Below are positions 7,033 to 15,915 of a DNA stretch of 34,327 nucleotides, piece after piece. Source of the stretch: UBA4722 sp041690995 (GTDB taxonomy: Bacteria; Pseudomonadota; Gammaproteobacteria; DSM-16500); contig JBEPVM010000013.1 of NCBI GenBank assembly GCA_041690995.1, positions 1-34,327 on the forward strand. Direction: 5' to 3'. The position numbers were made by a program, and so were the translations under genes. Positions within the stretch are counted from its first letter, which is position 1. Every line of letters begins with the position of its first letter. The notes below the pieces were generated by a model. The model saw only the letters and a program-made list of their open reading frames with translations, was not told the origin of the DNA and searched no databases.

Positions 7033-8379
7033 ATGATAAAGCATAGGCGAGAAAAAACATTGACTGAAGTAGAAGCCACTATTCATGGATTAAGTCACGA
7101 TGGGCGTGGCATTGCCCGCATTCAGGGTAAAACACTTTTTGTGCATGGCGCGATCGTAGGCGAAAAAGTGAAATGCCGTATCACCCAGCATCATCGGCAC
7201 TATGATGAGGCTGTCGCAACAGAGGTGATGATCGCAGCGCCTGAGCGTGTGATTCCCGATTGTCCTCATTTTGGTGTGTGCGGTGGTTGTAGCATGCAGC
7301 ATATTAATAGCACTAGCCAAATTCAATTTAAGCAACAAATATTATTAGAACAGCTCAAACATTTTGGAAAAGTGGTTCCGACAACTCTTTTGCCGCCTAT
7401 CACTGATGATGTGTGGGGTTATAGACGCAAAGCACGTTTAGGTGTGCGCTATGTGATAAAGAAAAATAAATTGTTGGTGGGATTTAGAGAAAAATTCAAT
7501 CGTGGGCTTGCGGAGATACAGCAATGTTTGGTTTTGCATCCGAGCATAGCAACACGGATCACCTCGTTTGCTGAATTAATAACAAATCTAAGTCAGTATG
7601 ACCATATTGCACAAATCGAAGTGGCTGTGGGGGATGATGCGGCTGCTTTAGTTTTTCGGAATCTGACTTCTCTTCCTGAAGAAGATTGTGTGAAATTACG
7701 TGATTTTGGAAAGGCAACTGACTTGCATATTTATTTGCAGCCTAATTTACCTGAACCACTCAAAAAATTGTGGCCAGAAGATACTAATGACCGGCTCACG
7801 TATGCATTACCTGAGTATGCGCTTACAATGCGCTTTCATCCATTGGATTTCACGCAAGTCAATAATGAAATCAATAAGGCGATGATTAAACAAGCCGTTT
7901 TTCTGCTTACGTCAGGACCTGAAGATTCTTTATTAGATTTATTTTGCGGGCTAGGTAATTTTACGTTGCCATTAGCGCGTTATGCGAAGCATGTCGTGGG
8001 GGTGGAGGGCAGCGATACGATGGTAAAACGCGCGGAAGAAAATGCGCTTTATAATAAAATAACAAATACAAAATTTTATACGGCCAATCTGATGGGGTCA
8101 TTAGAAAGTGCGCCCTGGTTACAACAAACATACGATAAAATTTTATTAGATCCACCTCGATCAGGCGCTAAAGAAATCATTTTATATTTCCCAAAATTAT
8201 TTGCCAAAAAAATTATTTATATCTCTTGTAACCCAGCGACATTAGCGCGCGATGCGGGGGAATTAGTGCATCAGCAGGGATATACACTGACGCAAGCAGG
8301 TGTCATTAATATGTTTCCGCATACGAGTCATATCGAGTCGATTGCAGTTTTTGAAAAGAAAGAATGCAAGACTCTTTAA
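7033..8379 (+). CDS. rlmD: 23S rRNA (uracil-1939-C5)-methyltransferase
   Basis: 448 residues, matching RlmD (RumA). It methylates U1939 of 23S rRNA using S-adenosylmethionine. Domains: TRAM RNA-binding domain (about 10-68); a [4Fe-4S] cluster formed by Cys77, Cys83 and Cys86 in DCPHFGVCGGCSM plus a later Cys in IQQCLVLHP; and a Rossmann methyltransferase domain with the SAM loop LLDLFCGLGNFTLPLA (about 296-311), LLDPPRSGAKE, and the catalytic Cys in IYISCNPATLARD near the C-terminus. All key residues are present. The four-Cys cluster separates it from the related TrmA. It stands alone; no clear ribosome site is seen, and the leader is extremely AT-rich. Confidence 0.95.
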   Translation: MIKHRREKTLTEVEATIHGLSHDGRGIARIQGKTLFVHGAIVGEKVKCRITQHHRHYDEAVATEVMIAAPERVIPDCPHFGVCGGCSMQHINSTSQIQFKQQILLEQLKHFGKVVPTTLLPPITDDVWGYRRKARLGVRYVIKKNKLLVGFREKFNRGLAEIQQCLVLHPSIATRITSFAELITNLSQYDHIAQIEVAVGDDAAALVFRNLTSLPEEDCVKLRDFGKATDLHIYLQPNLPEPLKKLWPEDTNDRLTYALPEYALTMRFHPLDFTQVNNEINKAMIKQAVFLLTSGPEDSLLDLFCGLGNFTLPLARYAKHVVGVEGSDTMVKRAEENALYNKITNTKFYTANLMGSLESAPWLQQTYDKILLDPPRSGAKEIILYFPKLFAKKIIYISCNPATLARDAGELVHQQGYTLTQAGVINMFPHTSHIESIAVFEKKECKTL

Positions 8380-8392
8380 GCACTATATCAAT

Positions 8393-8448
8393 AAAACAAC
8401 CGTCTGTTTTGTTGATAATCTACTGAAAACAACCGTCTGTTTTGTTGA
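8393..8448. repeat. Two copies of a 23-base palindromic direct repeat
   Basis: AAAACAACCGTCTGTTTTGTTGA occurs at 8393-8415 and again, identically, at 8426-8448. Each copy contains the palindrome AACAA-N9-TTGTT. The pair lies between rlmD and the ATPase start at 8534. A diverged third copy with the same spacing sits before hipA (14585-14607). The arrangement suggests tandem operator sites; a terminator hairpin for rlmD is the alternative. Confidence 0.75.
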
Positions 8449-8533
8449 CTTATAATTGATTTATCCCAGATTTATAACTATAATAGTATATAATTCAATA
8501 TATTATCTATTATTTATGAATGAGATATAGGCG

Positions 8534-9898
8534 ATGGAAAGAATTTTATTAGATTATCTTAAAAAATGGCTGGTTTCGACTGACCGAAAACCTTTGGTTC
8601 TTCGTGGTGCAAGACAAGTGGGGAAAACGTGGCTAGTCAGGCAACTGGCTAAGCGCTATGGCAAGCATTTAATTGAACTTAATTTTGAGAGACAACCTTC
8701 ACATATTAGTTTCTTTACTCCCAATGATCCACAACAAATTTTATTAAATTTAAGTACTCTGCTTAATCAAAAAATAGAGCCTGAAAAATGCTTATTATTT
8801 CTCGATGAAATCCAGGCTGTGCCACAGCTATTTAGTAAATTACGTTGGTTTGCTGAGGATTTACCACAATTACCTGTGATTGCCGCTGGCTCATTATTAG
8901 AATTTGTATTGGCGGAACATACTTTTAGCATGCCTGTTGGACGTATTAGCTATTTCCATTTGGAGCCATTGTCTTTTGAGGAATTTTTATTAGCGCGCGA
9001 AAAAACAGCGCTTTATGATTATTTAGTAACTTATGATTTTAATAGGGTTATACCGATTGCTATTCATGAACAACTCATCATGCTATTCAAAGAATACATT
9101 TTTATCGGCGGGTTACCTGCTGTTGTCGCAAGTTGGATAGCGGAGCGTTCATTCGGCAAAGTGAATAGAATACAAAATGATTTGCTGGCGACTTATAGAG
9201 ATGATTTTGCTAAATATAAAGGTCGTATTGCGACAGAAAAATTAGATGAAGTGATGGCAGCAATTCCTAAGATGCTCGGAAAAAAATTTGTATTTAGTCA
9301 CGTGAATGCAGCGATACAAGCAAATACAATAAAACAAATATTAAGTTTATTAGAAAAAGCACGAATTTGTCATCACATACCCAGTAGCTCTGCCAATGGC
9401 GTTCCACTCGCAGCAGAAATTAAAGAAAAATATTTTAAAGAAATTTTTTTAGATGTTGGTTTATGCAGCACACTGCTAGGATTGAATTTAAACTATATGA
9501 ATACGATCAATGAAATAACAATGATTAATAATGGTGGTATTGCCGAACAAGTCGTAGGTCAACTTTTACGAACTATTAACCCGCCTTATATTGAACCTGC
9601 TTTATATTGTTGGCATCGCGAGGTACCAGGATCGAATGCTGAAATTGATTATATCCTACAGCATGGTCATCAAGTGATACCAATCGAAGTGAAAGCGGGT
9701 TCTACAGGCAGTTTAAAATCGTTGCATCTGTTTATGGGATTAAAAAAATTTCCTCTTGCGATGCGTATTAATTCAGATGTTCCGACTAAAACGCCTATCG
9801 TAGCAAAAGACTATAATGGAAATCTGGTTAATTATAGCTTACTCTCTATTCCATTTTATTTAACAGGGCAGATACATCGGTTGCTGGCGGGGGGATAA
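8534..9898 (+). CDS. AAA-family ATPase with DUF4143 domain
   Basis: 454 residues. Residues 1-130 form an AAA_14-type ATPase: Walker A GARQVGKT (25-32), Walker B LLFLDEI (87-93) and the sensor-like AAGS (117-120). The C-terminal part is the DUF4143 region, ending in a PD-(D/E)xK-nuclease-like core: EIDYIL, then IPIEVKAG. These proteins are common, variable, often laterally transferred and located beside toxin-antitoxin modules or in defence regions; no reaction has been firmly assigned. Start ATG at 8534 has AGG close upstream. The leader is strongly AT-rich and carries two palindromic repeats that may regulate it. It is a single-gene unit. Confidence 0.88.
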   Translation: MERILLDYLKKWLVSTDRKPLVLRGARQVGKTWLVRQLAKRYGKHLIELNFERQPSHISFFTPNDPQQILLNLSTLLNQKIEPEKCLLFLDEIQAVPQLFSKLRWFAEDLPQLPVIAAGSLLEFVLAEHTFSMPVGRISYFHLEPLSFEEFLLAREKTALYDYLVTYDFNRVIPIAIHEQLIMLFKEYIFIGGLPAVVASWIAERSFGKVNRIQNDLLATYRDDFAKYKGRIATEKLDEVMAAIPKMLGKKFVFSHVNAAIQANTIKQILSLLEKARICHHIPSSSANGVPLAAEIKEKYFKEIFLDVGLCSTLLGLNLNYMNTINEITMINNGGIAEQVVGQLLRTINPPYIEPALYCWHREVPGSNAEIDYILQHGHQVIPIEVKAGSTGSLKSLHLFMGLKKFPLAMRINSDVPTKTPIVAKDYNGNLVNYSLLSIPFYLTGQIHRLLAGG

Positions 9899-10054
9899 AG
9901 TATTAGTCTTTTGAAAAGAAATAAGGGCGTGCGGTGAAGCTACTATTTCAGCCCATTATATACTTGTTTCGCTTTATAGGGTATTATCCAGGCGGTTTGT
10001 ATCATAGGAGAAATAATCCAGGACGTATCTCTAACTTTAATTTACTCGAAGAGC

Positions 10055-11454
10055 TTGAAAGTGGCTATTAAAATTAATAAAAATATAGGCACCTTTGCGT
10101 TAACGATGTTTATTACAGGCGCTATTGACACGTTACGCAACCTTCCAGTTACTGCTCTCTATGGGTATCCGTTAATAATTTATTTGTCGCTTGCGGCTGT
10201 ATTTTTTCTTATTCCGGCTGCTTTAATCTCCGCCGAATTGTCTGCGAGTTTCGTAAAAAAAAGTGGTATTTTCTATTGGATACAAGATGCTTTTGGAGAA
10301 AAAATGGGTTTTTTTGCGGCCTGGCTGCAATGGATCAATACGCTTGTATGGTTTCCCACTATCTTATCTTTTGTAATTACCACCGCACTTTATGCAATTG
10401 ACCCTTTATTAGCAAAAAATAAATTTATTCTTATTGCAAATGTTATTCTTACTTTTTGGTTATTAACATTTGCTAACTTTCGTGGCATTAAACTCTCAGT
10501 CAAATTTGTTGGATTTTGCACAGTCATCGGCATTATCATTCCTATATTTACTTTAATTTCTTTATCTTTATTTTGTTTGGCTACAGGGTATCCCAATCAG
10601 CTTCACTTACAAACTCTTACTCTATCAGCTTCAGTAAAATCTGGTGAAAATTGGACGGTGCTGACAGGGATTATAGCCGCCTTTGTGGGGCTTGAATTAG
10701 CTTCAGTGCATATCCAAAATGTTATTAACCCCCAAAAAACATTTCCTAAAGCTCTTTTATTTTCCGTATTACTGATAACATTCACCATGCTAGGTGGTTC
10801 GCTAGCAATAGCAATCCTTTTACCCAAAAACCATATCAGCCTTGTAGCAGGTGTTATTCAAAGTTTTATTAAAATTTTCAACTTTTATCATTTGCCCTAT
10901 TTAGTGTCCCTCTTTAGTGGTGCTGTGGTGGCAGGCGCTTTGGGAGGTATGTTAAGCTGGATAATATCACCTATTAAAGGGCTGCTTTGTGCAAGCGAAT
11001 CAGGCTATTTTCCCGCTTATTTAATTCGCCAGAATAAAAATGTGGTGTACCCACTCGATTTCTTGTATTACAAGCAAGTATCGTCAGCGTTATCTGCCTG
11101 GTTTATATTTTTATGCCCAGTATTAATTCTTCTTACTGGATATTGACGGTGCTGAGCACGCAATTATACATGACAATGTATGTTATATTATTTTTTGCAG
11201 CCATTTATTTGAAATATAAATATAAAAACAATAATAATGTTTTTTCCATACCTGGCGGGGTAAAAGGAACGTGCGCCGTTGCGTTATTTGGACTTATAGG
11301 TTGTGGTACAACATTTATAGTAGGATTTATTTCACCTTATAAAATACATATTAACTCAATGAAATACCTGGAGATTTGCATAGCAGGACTACTTATTCTT
11401 ATTCTCCCAGTCCCACTATTTTATATGTATCAGAGTATAACAGCCAAGAAATAA
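10055..11454 (+). pseudogene. Frameshifted APC-family amino-acid permease
   Basis: Two overlapping frames together spell one transporter closely related to the intact permease at 27499-28914. The first (TTG at 10055 to a stop at 11146) covers roughly helices 1-9: FITGAIDTLRNLPVTALYG, AALISAELSASFVKKSGIF, AAWLQWINTLVWFPTILSF. After RQNKN, near 11040, the frame becomes nonsense, while the frame two bases further on continues the homology as GVPTRFLVLQASIVSVICL and then SSYWILTVLSTQLYMTMYV to 11454. Compared with the paralogue (ENKQGVATR), two extra bases (GT in AATGTGGTG) would explain the break. It is probably non-functional unless recoded or a sequencing error. It would have imported or exchanged an amino acid across the inner membrane. 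Confidence 0.85.
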
Positions 11455-11462
11455 AAAAATCT

Positions 11463-12251
11463 TTACAAGGACATCTTTTCCTTAATTTCTTGCTGAATAT
11501 CCTCAGGTATTCTTTCAGGTATCCTTTCATGATTTCTGTTAGAAAAAAATGAACCTATAGGCGTTGCTAAACGCGAAAACCGAGATCTTGTGCCCTGAGC
11601 TATTCTTCTTTGAAGATTAAGATAGAGCTGTTGATAAATGGCCTCAAGTTTAGTTGTATCTAATGCTTTTTCCTCACGAAAGTTATTTTGCGTTAACTCA
11701 ATTTGCCTCAACGACATATTTTCTGTTTTCAGCACAGTTAATAATCTTTCTAAGATTTCATCCGAAATAAAATTAGATCTTATATTTAGTAACTGTAAAT
11801 TTTTATTTGAACCTAATGCCTCTATTATGGCGGAGATACCGGCTGCGGGAATATGATTATAATGTAAATCGAGTACCCGAAGAGAAGTATTGGTTTTGAG
11901 AACTTCCGCCATAAAGAAGGCAGTTTCATTGGTTAGGACGCCTCCTCCAGACATGAGAAGAGTAGTAATATAGTTATCCTCCTTTAAAAAAGAAAAGAGC
12001 TGCATGATATCCTCATTGCTAAAATCACAAGGCATATCTAAAGTGATACCCTCGTTTAAAGTATCTGCAGACAAAGGCGGACCAAAAGTATGCTTTTTTG
12101 TTGAAGGTGGGCATGAGGAATAATCTCGCCTCTTAGAATTAGGATAGAGACGATAGGTTTCACGCGGAGATAAGTGAGGTAGGATAATGACATCAATTTC
12201 TCTTCTTATTTGTTCTATAATAGTTTCAATATTTTTTCGGGATGCGCTCAT
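11463..12251 (-). CDS. Leucine-rich-repeat protein, candidate secreted effector
   Basis: 262 residues without a Sec signal or membrane segment. The middle (about 95-185) has three or four ribonuclease-inhibitor-type leucine-rich repeats: LKTNTSLRVLDLHYNHI, LGSNKNLQLLNIRSNFI, ENMSLRQIELTQNNF. This eukaryote-like fold binds proteins and is frequent among Dot/Icm effectors. The C-terminus is rich in Glu and polar residues (ERIPERIPEDIQQE, then KEKMSL), resembling the acidic E-block translocation signal of Legionella/Coxiella effectors. A 12-base tandem duplication (11503-11526) creates the repeated RIPE. AGAGGA precedes the ATG. It is convergent with the broken permease. Effector status is inferred. 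Confidence 0.7.
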   Translation of the reverse strand: MSASRKNIETIIEQIRREIDVIILPHLSPRETYRLYPNSKRRDYSSCPPSTKKHTFGPPLSADTLNEGITLDMPCDFSNEDIMQLFSFLKEDNYITTLLMSGGGVLTNETAFFMAEVLKTNTSLRVLDLHYNHIPAAGISAIIEALGSNKNLQLLNIRSNFISDEILERLLTVLKTENMSLRQIELTQNNFREEKALDTTKLEAIYQQLYLNLQRRIAQGTRSRFSRLATPIGSFFSNRNHERIPERIPEDIQQEIKEKMSL

Positions 12252-12780
12252 GATAAAAATCCTCTGCTTGTTGAATACATTTTTTATAATATATTATCTT
12301 TACTTGTAACCTAAGTTTAACAGCTTTAAAAAGATAATGGAATTTTTTAAAAATTTCTCTCCTCTACAAAAAATAATTTTTAAGAAACAATAAATATCAT
12401 TTCTATGATATTTATTCACCTTGTTTAGAAACATTTATATTCTACCCTATCGTTATTAAGAATGCGATTAGTTTTTTAGTGGAAAAAGGCTCTATCCCGC
12501 AAGCTCTCTATTGGGACGATTCAATACAGATGGTAGTGTCCTGAATGGTCCTGCAAATAAAAAACTCGCGTGTTCTCCTGCTCGCTGCCCAGAAAAGTCA
12601 CGAGGCATAAATTAAAAGGCAATAGAATGAGTTGATTTCATTTTTTCATAAAAATACATGAGCATAGCGATAAAATAAATAAAATAAACAAGAAAAATAT
12701 AAATCGCGAAAAGGAAGATTTTGTGTGGTACTATAAGCAGCTTTTTTTTAAAAAAATAATTCTTATAAAAAATAACGCTT
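12252..12780. other. 529-base gene-free interval
   Basis: This is the leader between the LRR gene and relA. It is very AT-rich at both ends with a more GC-balanced middle (about 12455-12605). The middle can be read as a short frame ending FNTDGSVLNGPANKKL before a stop at about 12613, but without a start or catalytic motif. A hydrophobic minus-strand frame (12612-12818) overlaps the relA start and is not convincing. No RNA gene or repeat is recognised. Confidence 0.5.
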
Positions 12781-14586
12781 ATGATAGCTATAGAAGAAAA
12801 AATCATACACTTGCCCAATCATCCCATTGACGTCACCGCGTGGTTAAAACAGTTTCAAGCGAATGCTATTTCATCGACAGAAATTATTCAAAAAGCAGTT
12901 CAGCTCGTAGAGGTAGCGGCTCAGGGGCTCACGACATTTTATGGGCGACCTTATCTTGCGGAAGGTATAAAAATAGCTGAGATTTTAGTGGATTTAAAGT
13001 TAGACCAAGAAGCGATTGCTGCGAGTATTATTGCGTCTATCCATGAAAATTATTTGCCATTGGACATCATTAAAAAACAATTAGGAGAAAATGTTGAAAA
13101 ATTAGTAAGTGGTGTACGCCAAACCAAGATTATTGATACTCTGCAAACTAACACTAGTAAAACGCGCGATAAAACGAAAATTGACTGTTTGCGTAAATTA
13201 TTTTTAGCAATGGTGTCTGATATTCGTGTAGTGTTAATTAAATTAGCTGAACGTCTCTGTATCATGTACGGTATTAAAAATATTAATCCTATAGAGCGTC
13301 GACGGTTCGCGCAAGAAACGCTGGATATTTATGCCCCGCTTGCCAACCGTTTGGGGGCAGGGCAACTAAAAGGAGAACTGGAAGATATTGCTCTTCTTTA
13401 TATAGACCCCACTGCTTATAAGAAAATCGTTGCATTTCTCGCTGAGAGGCGTAGGGATAGAGAAAAACGTATTCAAAAAATGCTTTTATTTTTAAATAAA
13501 AATTTTGAAGAAGAAAAAATGAAAGCGGTGATTTCAGGTCGTGCGAAGCATATCTATAGTATTTATACTAAATCACAAAAAAAACACCTTAATTATCAGG
13601 ATATTTATGATTACAGCGCATTACGCATTTTAGTGCCAACAGTCAATGATTGTTATGCTGCATTAAGCATTGTGAATAAACTCTGGGAATCTATCCCTGA
13701 TGAGTTTTGTGATTATATCGCAAACCCTAAACCAAATGGGTATCGTTCTATTCATACGGCTGTGATCGATCAATATAATAAATACATCGAAATTCAAATT
13801 CGTACTCATAAGATGCACGAAGAAGCGGAACATGGCATTGCTGCACATTGGTTATATAAAGAAGATAAAACGCATGATTCAGGTTATGAAAAGAAAATTA
13901 TTTTTTTACGCCAATTGCTTGCATGGCATAAAGACCTTGCAACACAGGGAATAAAACCTGACCAAACATTACAAACTATTTTTGAAGAGTGTATTTATGT
14001 ATTCACACCCATGGGTGATGTTATCGAGCTGCCTAAAGACGCCACGTCATTGGATTTTGCCTATCATATTCATACGGCATTGGGGCATCGTTGTCGAGGT
14101 GCGAAAGTTAATGGGCATATTGTGCCGTTAACTCATGCATTGCACACTGCTGATCGAGTAGAGATTCTCACGACACCGCAAGGTGTACCGAGTAGAGATT
14201 GGTTAAGAAAAGAAGCGGGTTATATTAAAACCTCACAGGCGTATTCAAAAATAGCACATTGGTTTAAGCAACAAGATAGTGTTCCAATCGTAGAAACCAA
14301 TAAAAAGATAGTCCGTCATCAGAAACCTCGGGTACCGTCTATTATTACACCGAGTCATATACCCTCTGTCTCGTTAACAGGTGTTCAAATTAATGGGGTA
14401 GGGGCGCTGCTTGTTCGGATGGCAGGGTGTTGTCAACCCACGTCACGGGATGCGGTGATAGGTTATATTACACAAAGTCGTGGTGTTTCTATTCATCGAC
14501 AGAGCTGCAGCGTTGTTTCTTGTTTAATGGAGAGCTATCAAGATCGTTTAGTGCAAGTGGATTGGAATCCGCCAGTTTGTAAATAA
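12781..14586 (+). CDS. relA: RelA-type (p)ppGpp synthetase lacking the ACT domain
   Basis: 601 residues; Escherichia coli RelA has 744. It transfers pyrophosphate from ATP to GDP/GTP to make the alarmone (p)ppGpp. The N-terminal pseudo-hydrolase region (about 45-200) reads IIASIHENY where hydrolases have an HD pair, so it is RelA-like and not SpoT-like. The synthetase domain (about 250-360) keeps RAKHIYSIYTKSQKK, IYDYSALRI, NPKPNGYRSIHT and EIQIRTHKMHEEAEHGIAAHW. The TGS domain (about 405-465) starts VFTPMGDVIELPKDATSLDF. The zinc-finger/RIS region (about 530-590) has AGCCQPTSRD and GVSIHRQSC. The protein then stops at VDWNPPVCK, exactly where the ACT/RRM domain should begin. hipA follows 90 bases downstream. 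Confidence 0.92.
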   Translation: MIAIEEKIIHLPNHPIDVTAWLKQFQANAISSTEIIQKAVQLVEVAAQGLTTFYGRPYLAEGIKIAEILVDLKLDQEAIAASIIASIHENYLPLDIIKKQLGENVEKLVSGVRQTKIIDTLQTNTSKTRDKTKIDCLRKLFLAMVSDIRVVLIKLAERLCIMYGIKNINPIERRRFAQETLDIYAPLANRLGAGQLKGELEDIALLYIDPTAYKKIVAFLAERRRDREKRIQKMLLFLNKNFEEEKMKAVISGRAKHIYSIYTKSQKKHLNYQDIYDYSALRILVPTVNDCYAALSIVNKLWESIPDEFCDYIANPKPNGYRSIHTAVIDQYNKYIEIQIRTHKMHEEAEHGIAAHWLYKEDKTHDSGYEKKIIFLRQLLAWHKDLATQGIKPDQTLQTIFEECIYVFTPMGDVIELPKDATSLDFAYHIHTALGHRCRGAKVNGHIVPLTHALHTADRVEILTTPQGVPSRDWLRKEAGYIKTSQAYSKIAHWFKQQDSVPIVETNKKIVRHQKPRVPSIITPSHIPSVSLTGVQINGVGALLVRMAGCCQPTSRDAVIGYITQSRGVSIHRQSCSVVSCLMESYQDRLVQVDWNPPVCK

Positions 14587-14607
14587 AACAATCGCCTCTT
14601 TTGTTAA
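14585..14607. repeat. Diverged copy of the 23-base palindromic repeat, upstream of hipA
   Basis: AAAACAATCGCCTCTTTTGTTAA matches the repeat at 8393-8415 in 19 of 23 positions and keeps the AACAA-N9-TTGTT palindrome with identical spacing. It overlaps the relA stop and lies about 70 bases before hipA, a plausible operator site for the HipB-like regulator. Confidence 0.55.
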
Positions 14608-14676
14608 TTAGCTTTATAATATAAAATATATTTAATATAGGATGTTATTATTATAAAAATATAAAATAGGTTTTAT

Positions 14677-15915
14677 ATGGCAAACACCCTTTGGGGCAAA
14701 GTCTATTACAAAGATATTTATGCAGGGCGCTTGCAAGAAGAGCCTGGTGGACGGGCGGCTTTTACGTATGATTTATCTTATCTTCAAGCGAGACAGCCTG
14801 CGATTGCGTATACACTTCCTCTGCGTACAGAGCCTTATTTGTCAGAAAATGGGTTGCATCCTTTTTTTGATAATTTGGTGGCAGAAGGTTGGTTTCGTAA
14901 TGCGCAAGCGAAGGCGCTAGGCATTCATCCTAATAACCGTTTTTCACTATTGCTGGGTTTTGGGTACGATTTAGCAGGCGCAGTTTCAGTGATTGATCCT
15001 GAGCCGCAAGAACATTACCCATTAGATCATACAGATGAGGCAACCCTTGCTGCTTTGTTGGGGCGTGCCTCTCTCTCAGGCGTGCAACGTAAGTTACTTG
15101 TTGTGAAGGCAGAAAAAGAATTTCGTCCAGTGAGACCCAATGAACTGAGTACACATATAGCCAAATTGGCTTCTGGAAATTTAAGCCATTTATTAGAGCT
15201 GGAATATTTAACTTCGCTCGCAGTCTGTCAATTATTACCCAATGATGAAGTAGTCAAGATGGAAATGGCGACAATTGCATCTATTCATGAACCAGCGTTA
15301 GTGATTCCTCGGTTTGATAGAAGTGCTACTGGCAAGCGCACGCATCATTTCGAAGAATTTAATCAACTATTAGGTAGATTTTCTGGTAATGATAAATACG
15401 ATGGTGATTATAAAGAAATGGGGCAATTTATTTTGAATACTTCTGAATGTGTTTCTGCTGAGGCGGAGAAATTATTGAGACGTATTTTAGCTTGTCTTTT
15501 AGTCGGAAACACAGATGCGCATTTTAAAAATTTTGCTATGTTTCATACGCGAGATGGGTTACGGCTCACTCCTTTATATGATTTAGTCGCGTCTTCTATT
15601 TATAGTGAATACCAATCCATTGCATTGAATGTATGTGGTATTCGCAACATGGCGATTTCTAAATTAGATGCCAAGCATTTGCTTTGTATGGGAGAAGGGT
15701 TTGGTGTTTCACCTGAAGCAATCGTTGCGATAACAGAAGCTTTAGGTAAGCAATTATCGAATGCATTGATTGCTGTTAAAGAATCACCTATTGGCACATT
15801 GCAATTACGTAAACAACTCATTGAGAAAATGGAGAAGCGATGGAATGGAAGTTTTTCATTAACTGGCCAGCGATTGTTGAAGAAGCAAGGCAAAGGCGAA
15901 AAAAACAACGGTTAA
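14677..15915 (+). CDS. hipA: HipA-family serine/threonine kinase toxin
   Basis: 412 residues. HipA kinases phosphorylate glutamyl-tRNA synthetase or other targets, blocking tRNA charging and causing growth arrest. Visible parts: the N-terminal HipA domain (WGKVYYKDIYAGRL, then TLPLRTEPY, HPFFDNLVAEGW); the ATP-site loop SLSGVQRKLLV (132-142); ELSTHIAKLAS; the catalytic loop VGNTDAHFKNFAMF with Asp280; and the metal-binding LTPLYDLVAS with Asp302. All look intact, so an active kinase is expected. AGG stands before the ATG at 14677. The antitoxin-like gene follows with a 76-base overlap, the reverse of the classic hipB-hipA order. A palindromic repeat upstream may be the operator. The order relA-hipA-hipB is notable. 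Confidence 0.92.
   Translation: MANTLWGKVYYKDIYAGRLQEEPGGRAAFTYDLSYLQARQPAIAYTLPLRTEPYLSENGLHPFFDNLVAEGWFRNAQAKALGIHPNNRFSLLLGFGYDLAGAVSVIDPEPQEHYPLDHTDEATLAALLGRASLSGVQRKLLVVKAEKEFRPVRPNELSTHIAKLASGNLSHLLELEYLTSLAVCQLLPNDEVVKMEMATIASIHEPALVIPRFDRSATGKRTHHFEEFNQLLGRFSGNDKYDGDYKEMGQFILNTSECVSAEAEKLLRRILACLLVGNTDAHFKNFAMFHTRDGLRLTPLYDLVASSIYSEYQSIALNVCGIRNMAISKLDAKHLLCMGEGFGVSPEAIVAITEALGKQLSNALIAVKESPIGTLQLRKQLIEKMEKRWNGSFSLTGQRLLKKQGKGEKNNG

Noticed and set aside
12455..12615. Possible Rieske-type gene remnant (FNTDGSVLNGPANKKL)
   Set aside because: The phrase recalls the end of Rieske ferredoxins, but no Cys-x-His ligand motif or start codon is present and the frame is short.
12612..12818. 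Minus-strand hydrophobic frame of 68 residues before relA
   Set aside because: Overlaps the relA start, has composition expected of AT-rich noncoding DNA (F, I, Y, K), and shows no recognisable domain.
15600..15908. 102-residue minus-strand frame inside hipA
   Set aside because: Antisense shadow of an intact hipA reading frame.
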